Source of the DNA: Gemmata massiliana
GTDB lineage: Bacteria; Planctomycetota; Planctomycetia; Gemmatales; Gemmataceae
Direction: 5' to 3'
DNA length: 64,000 nucleotides
Assembly: GCA_000531095.1 (NCBI GenBank)
Contig: HG799466.1
Coordinates: forward strand, 317,139 to 381,138
Positions 15,211-24,501 of this stretch are shown in pieces; positions within the stretch are counted from its first letter, which is position 1, and the number at the start of each line of letters is the position of its first letter. The notes below the pieces were generated by a model. That model saw only the letters and a list, made by a program, of their open reading frames with translations. It did no database searches and had not been told where the DNA came from. The position numbers and the translations under genes were made by a program.

Positions 15211-17769
15211 TTAACCCCACGTCACCATGCCCGGCTCGAACAGGTGCGGCAGGTTCGCGTTCTTCGGCAGCACGCGGACCCCGAACCCGAACTGGCCACT
15301 CGCGCGACACGGAACTTCGCCCGCGAACAGCACGCTCGCTCCGCCCCCAGAGCCGTTCGACTCCAGCGGGAGCGACTTCGGGTCAGCGATGTCGCCTAGC
15401 GCGTCGAGCACGCCATAGCACAGTTGAACCTCGACGTCGTCGGGACGCAGGGTACCGAGGTTGACTCGCACCTTTACCGGGAATGTCGCGCCCACGCGGA
15501 GCGCCTCGCCCGTCGGGGCGTCCACGGCCTCGATTCGCACCTGACCCCATTCGCTCCCCACGCGCCGGCGCCACGCGGCCAGTTCCTTCGCGCCCTGGAG
15601 GTGGTTCGCGCTCAGTTTCGCCGCGCGCCGGTGGCTCGGCACGTAGCACCGCTCGGTGTACTGCTCCACCATCCGGTTCGTGTTGAACACCGGCACGAGG
15701 CTCATGATCGAGCGCTTCATGCGCCGGATCCACTCGCGCGGGAGCCCGCCCGCGTCGCGCTTGTAGAACGTCGGCGCGATGTCCTGCTCGATGAGATCGA
15801 GCAGCGCGCGGCTCTCGACCTCGTCCTGGTACGCGAGGTCGGTGTACTCCTCGCCCGCGCCGATCGCCCAGCCGTTGTCGCCGTCGTACCCCTCGACCCA
15901 CCAGCCGTCGAGGATGCTCAGGTTCAGCCCGCCGTTGCCGCAAATCTTCATGCCGCTCGTGCCCGACGCTTCGAGCGGGCGGCGCGGGTTGTTGAGCCAC
16001 ACGTCCACGCCCTGCACGAGGTACCGCGCGACGCTCATGTCGTAGTCCTCGATGAACACGACGCGCTTGCGGAACTCGGGCTTGCGCGACTGCTGCACGA
16101 CGCGCTGGATGAGTTCCTTCCCGCCGCGGTCCTGCGGGTGAGCCTTGCCCGCGAAGATGAACTGCACCGGGCGGTCCTTGCTGTTTACCAGGGCCGCGAT
16201 GCGCTCCGCGTTGCGGAAAATGAGGTCGCCGCGCTTGTAGGTGGCGAACCGGCGCGCGAACCCGATCGTCAGCGCGTCCGGATCGAGTACCTCGTCGGCC
16301 CCCTCCACTTCCGAGGGCGGCGATCCACGGCGCTTGAGCTGCGCACGCAATCGCGCCCGGGCCAGCGCGACGAGCCGCTCGCGCCCGCGCTCGTGCGTGC
16401 GCCACAATTCGCCGTCCGGGATGTGCTCCACTCGCTTCCAAATGGCGAAGTCGGTCGGGCGCTCCTCCCACTGGATGCCGAGGTAGCGATCGTAGAGCTG
16501 TGCGAACTCCGGCGCGAGCCAGCTCTGCGTGTGGACGCCGTTGGTGATGCTGGTGATCGGCACCTCGCCGGCGGGCAGTTCGGGCCACAGTTCCTTCCAC
16601 ATCCGGCGCGACACGCTGCCGTGCAGTTTGCTCACACCGTTGGACACGTTGGCCACTTTGAGCGCCAGGACCGTCATCCCGAACGGTTCCTGCTCGTTGC
16701 CGGGGTGCTGGCGCCCCAGCGCGACGAGCGCGTTCCGGTCGAGCCCCATCTTCGCCGCGTACTCACCGAGGTACTGTTCCGCCATGTGGATGGGGAACGA
16801 GTCGTTGCCCGCGGGCACCGGGGTGTGCGTGGTGAAGCACGTCCCGGCTTTGACGGCCTCGTAAGCGGTCGCGAAGTCCAGCCCCTCTTCTTCGATCAGG
16901 AGCCGGATGCGCTCCAGCCCGGTGAACGCGGCGTGCCCCTCGTTCATGTGGCACACGGTGGGCATCTTGTTCATCGCCCGCAGCGCGCGGATGCCGCCGA
17001 TCCCGAGGATGATTTCCTGCTGGATGCGCGTGTGCTGGTCGCCGCCGTAGAGCTGCGCCGTGATCGCCCGATCCTCGGGCTTGTTCTGCGGAATGTTCGC
17101 ATCGAGCAAGTAGAGCGGCACGCGCCCAACCTGGATGTGCCACACGCGCAGCGCCACCTCGCGCCCCGGGAGCGGTACCGTGACCGTGAGCGGCGCGCCG
17201 GTGGAGTCGAGTTCCGGTGTGAGCGGCAGGGTGAAGAAGTCGTTCTCCGGGTACCGCTCCTGCTGCCAGCCGTCCACGTTGAGGTACTGGCGGAAGTACC
17301 CCTCGCGGTACATCAGCGTGATGCCGGTAAGAGGCAGCCCGAGGTCGCTGGCGCTCTTGAGGTGGTCGCCGGCCAGCACCCCCAGGCCACCCGAATACAC
17401 CGGCACGCTCTCGTGAATACCGAACTCGGCCGAGAAGTACGCGATTTGGGCCTTGTCCCCGGCGTGGTGCTCCTGGTACCACGTCGGGGCATTCAGGTAG
17501 TGGTCCAGTGCCCGGGCCACGCGGTCCATGTGCGCCAAGAACCCGTCGTCGTGCTCGAGTTCCTCGAAGCGGCTCTGGTCGGTTGAACCGAGCAGGCGGA
17601 TCGGGCTGTGGTCGAGCGCCTCGAACAAGTCCGGGTTCACGCGCCGGAATAGCGCGACCGCGTCCGCGTTCCAACACCACCAGAGGTTGTACGCGAGTGC
17701 CTGGAGCGGACGGAGGCGGTCGGGAAGGCGGGGCAGAACCGTGAACGAGCGGATAGAGCGGCCGGCCAT
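15211..17769 (-). CDS. glgP: Alpha-glucan (glycogen) phosphorylase, GT35
   Basis: Releases glucose-1-phosphate from glycogen or maltodextrin using pyridoxal phosphate. I chose ATG 17769 (MAGRSIRSFTVLPRLPDRL); the upstream extension is not coding-like. It is 852 residues and belongs to the shorter type with the N-terminal DUF3417-like block 'ALAYNLWWCWNADAVALFRR'. Catalytic features are 'YFSAEFGIHESVPVYSGGLG', 'HMNEGHAAF', 'THTPVPAGND' and the PLP/phosphate region 'RRPLEASGTSGMKICGNGGL' with 'NLSILDGWWVEGYDGDNGWA'. It lies near the sugar-nucleotide pyrophosphorylase genes, suggesting a glycogen and surface-sugar neighbourhood. Confidence 0.93.
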   Translation of the reverse strand: MAGRSIRSFTVLPRLPDRLRPLQALAYNLWWCWNADAVALFRRVNPDLFEALDHSPIRLLGSTDQSRFEELEHDDGFLAHMDRVARALDHYLNAPTWYQEHHAGDKAQIAYFSAEFGIHESVPVYSGGLGVLAGDHLKSASDLGLPLTGITLMYREGYFRQYLNVDGWQQERYPENDFFTLPLTPELDSTGAPLTVTVPLPGREVALRVWHIQVGRVPLYLLDANIPQNKPEDRAITAQLYGGDQHTRIQQEIILGIGGIRALRAMNKMPTVCHMNEGHAAFTGLERIRLLIEEEGLDFATAYEAVKAGTCFTTHTPVPAGNDSFPIHMAEQYLGEYAAKMGLDRNALVALGRQHPGNEQEPFGMTVLALKVANVSNGVSKLHGSVSRRMWKELWPELPAGEVPITSITNGVHTQSWLAPEFAQLYDRYLGIQWEERPTDFAIWKRVEHIPDGELWRTHERGRERLVALARARLRAQLKRRGSPPSEVEGADEVLDPDALTIGFARRFATYKRGDLIFRNAERIAALVNSKDRPVQFIFAGKAHPQDRGGKELIQRVVQQSRKPEFRKRVVFIEDYDMSVARYLVQGVDVWLNNPRRPLEASGTSGMKICGNGGLNLSILDGWWVEGYDGDNGWAIGAGEEYTDLAYQDEVESRALLDLIEQDIAPTFYKRDAGGLPREWIRRMKRSIMSLVPVFNTNRMVEQYTERCYVPSHRRAAKLSANHLQGAKELAAWRRRVGSEWGQVRIEAVDAPTGEALRVGATFPVKVRVNLGTLRPDDVEVQLCYGVLDALGDIADPKSLPLESNGSGGGASVLFAGEVPCRASGQFGFGVRVLPKNANLPHLFEPGMVTWG

Positions 17770-17870
17770 GCAGACGTCCTCGTGCCGTGAGTTAGGTGGC
17801 GCGAAGGGTGGCGCAAGAAAGAGAGGGGGAACCACCCGCGGGAAGTAATTTAGACAAATTGCGGCGAGTT

Positions 17871-18350
17871 TCAATTCGGTGCGGGGAACGATGTTGGGTC
17901 GGAACCGCTTTCGCCGGAGTCGCTGCCGTAGGGGGGGCACCCGGCGTCGAGGTACCCCTGCAAGATCATCTGCGCCGCAACCCGATCGACCTTCGCCTTG
18001 CGCTTCTTTTGGGTCAACTTCGCTTCGCGCAAAACGTCTTCCGCGGCCGACGACGTGAACCGCTCGTCCCACATCACGAACGGCAGTTTCGCGAGGTCCG
18101 CGAGCCACTGGGCGAACGCCCGCGCCTCGCGCGACATCGGGCTCTCCTCGCCGCTCGCGTGGAGCGGCAGCCCGACCACGATGCCCACGAATTTCGAGCG
18201 CGCGACGAGATCCGCGAAGAACGCCTGCTTCCCGGCGTCGTTCGCCTGCGTGCCCACCGGCGACGCGATCACGCGGTCCGGGTCGCAGACGGCGATCCCG
18301 ATGCGCTTGGTGCCGTAGTCGATGCCGAGGAGGGCGCCGCGGGAACCTAC
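17871..18350 (-). CDS. ruvX: Holliday junction resolvase-like RuvX/YqgF (start unclear)
   Basis: RNase H-fold protein of the YqgF/RuvX family, thought to act in rRNA processing or junction resolution. The family start 'LLGIDYGTKRIGIAVCD' is present, followed by 'VGIVVGLPLHASGEESPMS', 'LPFVMWDERFTSSAAEDVL' and 'KVDRVAAQMILQGYLD'. No ATG, GTG or TTG lies upstream in frame before a stop near 18443. The GTG at 18272 would remove the first catalytic Asp. I placed the end at 18350 (codon GTA) as the likely true 5' limit. A palindromic G/C-rich repeat abuts this point and may have replaced, or hidden by a miscall, the start codon. A Ser/Asp-rich tail ends the protein. Confidence 0.75.
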   Translation of the reverse strand, partial: VGSRGALLGIDYGTKRIGIAVCDPDRVIASPVGTQANDAGKQAFFADLVARSKFVGIVVGLPLHASGEESPMSREARAFAQWLADLAKLPFVMWDERFTSSAAEDVLREAKLTQKKRKAKVDRVAAQMILQGYLDAGCPPYGSDSGESGSDPTSFPAPN

Positions 18351-18468
18351 CCCCCCGGCCCCTCCCTCGAGGAAGGGAGAGCTGGCGCGCGAAGCTGCCG
18401 TGCTTGAGGCGACGTCTGTCGACAGTTCTTTCTCCCCTTCCCTTCAGGGGGGGGGCCGGGGGTAGGTT
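18344..18468. repeat. Imperfect C/G-rich palindrome between ruvX and manC
   Basis: Left arm 18344-18380 (AACCTACCCCCCCGGCCCC...) and right arm 18431-18468 are near-complementary and contain C and G runs up to nine long. The rest of the gap to 18591 has more C/G-rich and CCCCTAACC-like sequence. No gene is visible. It resembles a dispersed palindromic repeat. Confidence 0.6.
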
Positions 18469-18591
18469 GTGACTCTAACCCAAGGGGAGAGGGGCTTAAA
18501 ACCGGTGCCTGCGGTGCGCCGGCTTCTGTTTTTGGTTCTGTTCCCCGTTCCTTCTTAGGGAAGGGGGTTAGGGGGTTAGGTTCTGCCGCAC

Positions 18592-19680
18592 TCACGTGTA
18601 CTCCCCGCGCCCGGTCTTCTTCAGTGCGTCCACGATTTCCTTCACCTTGTCCTCGTGCTTGCGGTCGGCGACGAGGATCGCGTTGCCGTTTTGGATAATC
18701 AGCAGGTTACTTACGCCGTAAGTAGCGATGAGCTGGCCCGGGTCGCCGACGATCACGCACTTGCTCGTTTCGATGCCACAGTGGAGCGCCTGAACGGTGT
18801 TGTGGTCGGCGTCCTGCGGGTTCCGGCGCTCGAGCGCGAGCCAGCTCCCCACGTCGTCCCAGGTGTACGGAGCGCCCAGCACGAGCACGTTGCCGTCGGC
18901 CGCAGCCCCCTGCATCACGGCGTAATCGATGCTCTTCTTTTCGGCCTCGTGGTACGACGTGTGGAGTGCTTCGGGCCAAGAGGATGTGCCCCACGAGGCC
19001 GCGATTCGAGTCACGACCTCGTGAATCGAGGGCTTCCGAACGCGCAACTCGTTCAGAATGGTGGCCGGCTTCCACACGAAGATGCCGCTGTTCCAGTCGT
19101 AGACACCGCTAGCGACGAACTCCTCGGCTTGCGGGAACTGTGGCTTCTCCTTGAACTCGGCGACGCGGAACGCCGAGACGCCCTGGCGCGTGCCGGCCGG
19201 TTCGCCGCGCTTGATGTACCCGTACCCGGTCGAGGGGAACGTCGGGCGGATGCCGAACGTCACGAGCTTGTCCGGCGCGTCCGCGATGAACTGCTCGGCC
19301 GCGTGGAGCGCGCGCTGGAACTCGCGTTCCGGCTCGATGACGTGGTCCGCGGGCATCACCGCGATGGTCGCGTCCGGGTCGGCCTTGTGAATGATGGCCG
19401 CGCCGAGCCCCACGCACGGGGCCGTGTCGCGCCCCTCCGGCTCCCCGATGATGTGGTCGTGAGCCAGTTCGGGCAACTGGACCGCAGTCTCCGCGGCGTA
19501 TTGTTCGCCCGTGATGACCCAGGTCCGCTCCGGCGGGATCTGCGCCGAGACGCGATCAACCGTGCTCTGGAGGAGCGTGCGGTCCCCGCTGAACGTGAGG
19601 AACTGTTTGGGCCGTTTTGTTCGGCTGCGGGGCCAGAACCGCGTTCCGCCGCCGCCGGCCATTATCATCGCGTGAAGCAT
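18592..19680 (-). CDS. manC: Mannose-1-phosphate guanylyltransferase
   Basis: Makes GDP-mannose from mannose-1-phosphate and GTP for glycan synthesis. The 362-residue protein has the nucleotidyltransferase signature 'MIMAGGGGTRFWPRSRTKRP' followed by 'KQFL'. Other motifs are 'AVMPADHVI', 'GYGYIKRGEP', 'VAEFKEKP', 'WNSGIFVWKP' and 'SIDYAVMQ'. The C-terminal 'YTWDDVGSWLAL' is also typical. It lacks the fused isomerase domain of longer bifunctional forms. It lies between ruvX and a UDPGP-family gene on the same strand. Confidence 0.93.
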   Translation of the reverse strand: MLHAMIMAGGGGTRFWPRSRTKRPKQFLTFSGDRTLLQSTVDRVSAQIPPERTWVITGEQYAAETAVQLPELAHDHIIGEPEGRDTAPCVGLGAAIIHKADPDATIAVMPADHVIEPEREFQRALHAAEQFIADAPDKLVTFGIRPTFPSTGYGYIKRGEPAGTRQGVSAFRVAEFKEKPQFPQAEEFVASGVYDWNSGIFVWKPATILNELRVRKPSIHEVVTRIAASWGTSSWPEALHTSYHEAEKKSIDYAVMQGAAADGNVLVLGAPYTWDDVGSWLALERRNPQDADHNTVQALHCGIETSKCVIVGDPGQLIATYGVSNLLIIQNGNAILVADRKHEDKVKEIVDALKKTGRGEYT

Positions 19681-19728
19681 GAGGAGATCCGTTCCGTGGG
19701 GCGCAAAGGAGTTCCGCGCCCGGTCTCA

Positions 19729-21108
19729 TTACTTAAATACTGTCGGTTCGACAATCTTGACGGGTTCACTGCCGCGGAGTTTTTCGGCGAGTTGTTCCGC
19801 GTCGAGTGCGAACAGAGGGGACACTTCGACCGCGTGGCCGTGTGTGTCGATCCCGGCGCGCCGGAGCCAGTCCGCGTGCAGTGCGATTTGTGCGGTCCGT
19901 GCGGTTTCGGGTGAGTCCGCCCCGCTCGCGTTCTTGATCGGCGCGAATTCCTCGGCCCGCAGCGTTTCGACCGCGAGCCACCGGTCCGCGTGCGGCAGTG
20001 CGTCGAAGATAAAGCGCTCGAACTTCACCGCGTTCGGCTCCTTCGGCGCGGGGACGGTCTGGCCGGTTTGCGGGTCGAAGTGCGCAACCGCCTTGAGCGC
20101 GGCTCGGTACGGCAACGATCCGGCCGCCGTGCGCGTGACGCGCCCAAGGAACGCTACGCTGAACAGGTGGATCGCCGGGCTACCCGCGCGGAACCGGAGT
20201 TCGCCGGTCGGCTCACGCTCTTCCGCGAGGGGCTTGGGCAGCAGCATGTACTCGATGATCGAGCAGCGCCCGTTCGCGGACACCAGCACGCCGACTTTCT
20301 CCTCCGGCGCGGTCTTCACCACGACCTTCGACGACGCCTCGGAGTTCGCCGCGATGTGGCGCCCGATGAACCCGGGATCGAGCACCTTCACCAGCGGGTT
20401 ATCGACCTGGAAGTACGAAACGTGCTTCACCGCGCGCGCGACGAGCGCCCGGAGCGTACCGCTATCGGCCAGCGCGGTGAGCGTGCCGCCGTGCCCGTTC
20501 GGGCTGAGGAAAAGCTTGCCCGGGGCCTCGAAAAGAAGTTTCCCCGTGCGCGGGCACACCGCGGGCATCGTGCCCTGCTGGAAGAACGTAACCTGTTCGG
20601 GCGCGAGTCCGAAGTTATTGTGCTCGGCGAAAAACGCCCGCGTGGGGGCGTCAGTCGCGGGGCTGGTCATAATGAGGAGCGGGACCGCGTGCCCGTACCG
20701 GCGGCCCGTGGCCAGCACCTTCTCCGCGTGGATCTGAAAGAGCGGCGCGCCCGAAATTGCCCCGGCCGGGAACATGCCCTTCGGCTGGAGCGCCCCGAGT
20801 CGGCTCCCCTGTCCGCCGGCAACGAGTAGCGCCGCAACCTGGCCGCGTCGGAGCGCATCCGCCCCGCGCGATTGCTCTTCCGCAGTGAACGCAGCAGGGG
20901 TGATCGAAACCGGCTCGAACTGCGCGGGGAGTGATTCGGTCGCGTTGGCCCGTTCGCGCAGGGTAGCTAATTCCGCGAGATCGAGGGCCTCGAGCTGCTG
21001 AATCAGGGTCGCGCGTACCTCTGGAGCGAGTGAATCCCAGCCGAGCAGTGCGTGTTCCTGCCCGTGGGTTCGCAGCCGGGCGGCGAGTTCGGCGGGGGGA
21101 GAAGTCAT
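19729..21108 (-). CDS. UDPGP-family nucleotidyltransferase (UDP-sugar pyrophosphorylase)
   Basis: A 459-residue protein of the UTP-glucose-1-phosphate / UDP-N-acetylglucosamine pyrophosphorylase family, which joins UTP to a sugar-1-phosphate. The nucleotide motif is 'LLVAGGQGSRLGALQPKGMF'. Further motifs are 'HAVPLLIMTSPATDAPTRAF', 'FFQQGTMPAVC', 'SPNGHGGTLTALADSG' and 'HVSYFQVDNPLVKVLDPGFI'. The layout, with the early helical N-terminus 'LAARLRTHGQEHALLGW', fits the eukaryote-like AGX/UAP1 type, so the substrate may be GlcNAc-1-phosphate. It is 48 bases upstream of manC and probably cotranscribed. Confidence 0.85.
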   Translation of the reverse strand: MTSPPAELAARLRTHGQEHALLGWDSLAPEVRATLIQQLEALDLAELATLRERANATESLPAQFEPVSITPAAFTAEEQSRGADALRRGQVAALLVAGGQGSRLGALQPKGMFPAGAISGAPLFQIHAEKVLATGRRYGHAVPLLIMTSPATDAPTRAFFAEHNNFGLAPEQVTFFQQGTMPAVCPRTGKLLFEAPGKLFLSPNGHGGTLTALADSGTLRALVARAVKHVSYFQVDNPLVKVLDPGFIGRHIAANSEASSKVVVKTAPEEKVGVLVSANGRCSIIEYMLLPKPLAEEREPTGELRFRAGSPAIHLFSVAFLGRVTRTAAGSLPYRAALKAVAHFDPQTGQTVPAPKEPNAVKFERFIFDALPHADRWLAVETLRAEEFAPIKNASGADSPETARTAQIALHADWLRRAGIDTHGHAVEVSPLFALDAEQLAEKLRGSEPVKIVEPTVFK

Positions 21109-21140
21109 CGTGCCTCTTTGTCAGTGCAGGAACGGGCGGA

Positions 21141-21944
21141 CTAGAACGTGAACTTCAGCCCATCGTAGGCCGGCTCGACGCCCTTCGGGAGCGTGCGCAT
21201 CAGTTCGTCGTACTCCATCGTGTGGGCCATGTGCGTGAAGTACGCCCGGCGCGGCTTGATGCGCTCGATGGCTTCGAGCGCCTGCTCCACGTTAAAGTGC
21301 GACGGGTGCGGCTTGCCCGGTTTAAGCGCGTCGATCACGAGCACGTCGAGGCTCTCCAGGAGCGGCCAACTCCGGTCCGGGATAGCGCTCACGTCGGTGC
21401 AGTACGCGACGTCGCCGATGCGGAACCCGAACACGTTGAACCGCCCGTGGACGAGCGGGATCGGGGTGAACCGCTGCCCCAGTACCTCGAACGAGCGCTC
21501 ATCGATCCGCTGGAGCGTGAGGCGCGGGACCATGCCAACAGGCAGATCCTCGCTCCCGGGAGCAAAAACATAGGCGAACGCCTGGCGGATGATCTCTTCC
21601 GTCTCGTCGGTGCAGTAGATCGGGAGCGGGCCGTTGAGTTTGACCGGGAAGATGCGGAGGTCGTCGAGCCCGAACAGGTGGTCGACGTGGTAGTGCGTGT
21701 ACACGACCGCGCTGACGAGCTTGATGTTCTCGCGGAGCAGTTGCAGCCGCATCTCGGGGGCGGTGTCGATCAGGATGTGCCCCGCGGCGGTACTAATGAG
21801 CACCGAGCAGCGGTAGCGGTGGTTCTTGGGGTTCGTGGAGGTGCAGACGTGACAGTCGCAACCGAGCATCGGCACCCCCATTGAGGTGCCGGTGCCGAGG
21901 AATGTGAACGTGCGCGTGCCGGTTTGCGTGTCGGTTTGCATCAC
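21141..21944 (-). CDS. MBL-fold metallohydrolase (PhnP-like)
   Basis: A 267-residue metallo-beta-lactamase-fold hydrolase. It begins with 'FTFLGTGTSMGVPMLGCDCH' and a Cys-rich loop ('CDCHVCTSTNPKNHRYRCS') like that of PhnP-type phosphodiesterases, where it can bind a structural zinc. The catalytic metal motif is HYHVDH (84-89). Later ligands include 'IPLVHGRFNVFGFRIG', 'YCTDVSAIPD' and 'HPSHFNVEQALE'. The likely reaction is hydrolysis of a cyclic or nucleotide phosphodiester; the substrate is unknown. It is 32 bases upstream of the UDPGP gene and probably in the same operon. Confidence 0.85.
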   Translation of the reverse strand: MMQTDTQTGTRTFTFLGTGTSMGVPMLGCDCHVCTSTNPKNHRYRCSVLISTAAGHILIDTAPEMRLQLLRENIKLVSAVVYTHYHVDHLFGLDDLRIFPVKLNGPLPIYCTDETEEIIRQAFAYVFAPGSEDLPVGMVPRLTLQRIDERSFEVLGQRFTPIPLVHGRFNVFGFRIGDVAYCTDVSAIPDRSWPLLESLDVLVIDALKPGKPHPSHFNVEQALEAIERIKPRRAYFTHMAHTMEYDELMRTLPKGVEPAYDGLKFTF

Positions 21945-22059
21945 GCTGCTATTTCACCGGCGGAGGGCGGAAGTGACAAGGGGTCGCCCTCGCGCCGCCG
22001 AAGCTCTGCGTTCTCAATTGTACCCACTCGTATTAACGAGCGGGTACTTAACTTCGACA

Positions 22060-23658
22060 CTACCGGCCCCAATCCCCCGCATCGGCCCCCCCGGCCGGGC
22101 GCCCGCTGGGACGGGCGGCTTCCAGGTGGACCTGCTTGTACCCGCCGGTCGCCATGAAGTAGAGGATCAGCAGCAGGAACCCGACCGCGAGGGCCGCGGG
22201 GATAAGAGCAGTGACCTCAAGAGCAGACTTGCCGCCCACGATGTTCGACTCCTGGACGCGCGGCTTGTCCTCTTCGGCGTGGGACTTAGCGGTCTGCCAC
22301 CAAGCGTTGAGTTTCTCCAAGTTCTCGTCCTTTTTGCCGGCGCTCTGGAGTTTGGCGAGGTCCGCGGCGAGTTGCTCGCCGTTGTCCATCAGAACACCCT
22401 TCTTCGCGCCGTCCAGCCCGACCACCTTCGGGAAGATGCCCGGAATCGGGAACCCGTTCTCCGCACCCGACTTGTACCGCTCGTAAGTACCGGGGCTGTT
22501 GTCCTGGAGCTTTTTGCTCGCGTACAGATCCTGCTCGAACCCGATCCCGGGGCCACCGAGCAACCCGGCCGAGATCATCCCGATCCCGCCGCTCACACCC
22601 AGCGCGAGCGCGCCGCCCTTCGGGAACCGTTCGGAGATCACCCCGAGCAGCGTGGGCCAGTAGAACGTCTTCCCGATCCCGTAGACCGTGACCGCGGCCA
22701 TCCACGGCCAGATCGAGTCGGTGAACGACTGCCCGAGCATCCACAACCCGGCCACGCCCAGCACGGCGCTAATGAAAAGCAGCCCGACCGGGTTGATCTT
22801 CTCGACGATCGGCCCGGCGAAGAACCGCAGCGTGAACATGAGCACGTTCGTCCAGATGAAAGCCAGCAGTGCCTTATCCGGGCTGGCGAGTACGGCCTTG
22901 GTAATGTCCACGATCCAGCTATCGGTGCCGAGTTCGACGTACCCGACCAGCGCGTGCAGCACGAACAGGAACAGCAGGATCGGGGACAACAAGGTGATAA
23001 CCATCGTGCCAACCGGAACGCCCGAAGACTTGGCCTCCGAGTGCGGGAACTTCCGACCGAACATCATCGCGCCGTACACGAGTACCGGCAACAGCACGAT
23101 GCCCCAGCGGATCTGCCAGCCGATGCCGCCCACCTGGTTCAGCCCCAGCCCCACCAGGGCGCCAAGGACCAACCCACCGGGCCACCCGGCGTGGAGAATG
23201 TTCAGCCAGTGCGTCTTGTTCTTGGGGAACAAGGTCGCGGTCAGCGGATTGATGACGGCCTCACACGTCCCGTTTGCCAACGAGAACGTGAACTGCCCGA
23301 TGAACAAACACCAATACGCGCCCTCTTTCCCGCTACTCTGGAACGCGAACGGCGCGGCCAGGGTTGTGAGAACCGCGATCAGGTGGAGGAAGAACGCCAC
23401 CACCATAAGCTTCCCGTACCCGAACAGGTCGGTGAAGAAGCTGAAGAAGATGATCGCAACACCGAACCCGGCCAGTCCCATCCCAGTGACCTGGCCCAAC
23501 TCGGTTTGGGTGAACCCGTAGTCCTTCCCCCAATTCGCAATAATGTCGGACCGAATGGAGAACCCCATACCGGCCGCAATCAGGGTGAAAAAGCTGGCCC
23601 AGAACAGAATCTTCTCGTTCAGGCCGGGAGAATTACCGGGAGAGGACGCGCTACTCAC
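22060..23658 (-). CDS. MFS transporter with a periplasmic or cytoplasmic insert
   Basis: A membrane transporter of the major facilitator superfamily, 532 residues from GTG 23658 (GGAG 7 bases upstream). The N-terminal helix is 'EKILFWASFFTLIAAGMGFS', and 11-12 hydrophobic segments follow. The first-half loop 'DLFGYGKLM' resembles the MFS motif A. An unusual hydrophilic insert of about 110 residues ('FEQDLYASKKLQDNSPGTYE' to 'EEDKPRVQESN') lies before the last helix ('LIPAALAVGFLLLILYFMAT'). I cannot name the substrate. It has its own start region and does not overlap the neighbouring genes. Confidence 0.85.
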   Translation of the reverse strand: MSSASSPGNSPGLNEKILFWASFFTLIAAGMGFSIRSDIIANWGKDYGFTQTELGQVTGMGLAGFGVAIIFFSFFTDLFGYGKLMVVAFFLHLIAVLTTLAAPFAFQSSGKEGAYWCLFIGQFTFSLANGTCEAVINPLTATLFPKNKTHWLNILHAGWPGGLVLGALVGLGLNQVGGIGWQIRWGIVLLPVLVYGAMMFGRKFPHSEAKSSGVPVGTMVITLLSPILLFLFVLHALVGYVELGTDSWIVDITKAVLASPDKALLAFIWTNVLMFTLRFFAGPIVEKINPVGLLFISAVLGVAGLWMLGQSFTDSIWPWMAAVTVYGIGKTFYWPTLLGVISERFPKGGALALGVSGGIGMISAGLLGGPGIGFEQDLYASKKLQDNSPGTYERYKSGAENGFPIPGIFPKVVGLDGAKKGVLMDNGEQLAADLAKLQSAGKKDENLEKLNAWWQTAKSHAEEDKPRVQESNIVGGKSALEVTALIPAALAVGFLLLILYFMATGGYKQVHLEAARPSGRPAGGADAGDWGR

Positions 23659-23960
23659 TAGCGTCTCCGTGTTGAGAGGGTCGGTACGTGCGAGTGAAAA
23701 AACGAAGCCGTGCCGGGCGAGTGTATCAACCGCCCGACACGGCTGCCAGAGAAAAGGCGCCGCGTTCGCGCCGGGCGCCGGGTTGCACACCTCACAGCCG
23801 CGCGACGTAAGTTCCAGACGACTTGTGTGGTTCGTTCGGTAAGCCGGGTTTCGTTAGTAACAGCGCGCCGAACCCGAGACGTGATCCGCTATCACAGAAC
23901 AGGAAAGCACTCGCAGTCGATGGCACCGCCCTGCAAAGATGCGGCCCCCGTGAACGAGCC
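23659..23960. other. 302-base intergenic region with one hairpin
   Basis: Lies between the MFS gene and the TIGR03067-type gene, both on the minus strand. It holds an imperfect 14-bp hairpin (23706-23719 / 23731-23744, one mismatch) that could terminate the upstream gene. I see no coding sequence. Confidence 0.5.
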
Positions 23961-24398
23961 CTACGGGGTCAACCGCTTGAACACCAAAACGACCAAACCC
24001 GAACCCGGCTTAGTCGAGAACTCGGTCGGCCGCTCCGTGCCGGCTTGCCCCTGGCAGATGCGGAGCGTGTTGCCGTCGAGTTCGTAGATGCAGCGAGTGA
24101 CTTTACCCTTGTTTGGACCGTCCACGGTGTCCATGTCGATGGCCTTAACACGGCGTGTGGCGTCCACTATGTACGCGCCCGAAACCGGCTGATCGGTCGA
24201 GATCAGGTACGTGCGCCCGGTTAGTGCCAGTTTCACTCGGTTCAACTGCTCGCCCGACACCTGTACCATTTCCGAATCGGCGGACGTTAGTACCCATACG
24301 CCAACGAGTTGCTCCTGGTCCGTCGGCTTCGGCGGTGCCTTCGGAGGTTCTGCGAACACCGGTGACGCGGCCAGAACCAAGAAGACGACCACCCGCAT
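23961..24398 (-). CDS. Secreted TIGR03067-type protein
   Basis: A 145-residue protein with signal peptide 'MRVVVFLVLAASPVFA'. The mature part, 'DQEQLVGVWVLTSADSEMVQ' through 'YELDGNTLRICQGQAGTERP' to 'GLVVLVFKRL', has the pattern of the Planctomycetes-typical TIGR03067 domain, a lipocalin-like beta protein (W in the first strand, 'LRICQ', 'FKR' at the end). Function is unknown in the family. The longer reading upstream of ATG 24398 was rejected because the signal peptide begins at this Met. Confidence 0.8.
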   Translation of the reverse strand: MRVVVFLVLAASPVFAEPPKAPPKPTDQEQLVGVWVLTSADSEMVQVSGEQLNRVKLALTGRTYLISTDQPVSGAYIVDATRRVKAIDMDTVDGPNKGKVTRCIYELDGNTLRICQGQAGTERPTEFSTKPGSGLVVLVFKRLTP

Positions 24399-24501
24399 GA
24401 CATCTCTCCCGGCAATACGACGCAGAGGCACCAACGCGCCCTCGTATAGACCGCGCCTCCGGGAGCCGCAACCCCAGCCGTTTCACCTGTGTTCTGATCG
24501 C

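Noticed and set aside
15424-17586. Long plus-strand open frame (720 codons) opposite glgP
   Set aside because: High-G+C shadow of a clearly identified phosphorylase on the minus strand.
21886-23661. Long plus-strand frame opposite the MFS gene
   Set aside because: Antisense to a membrane transporter with all helices in the other strand.
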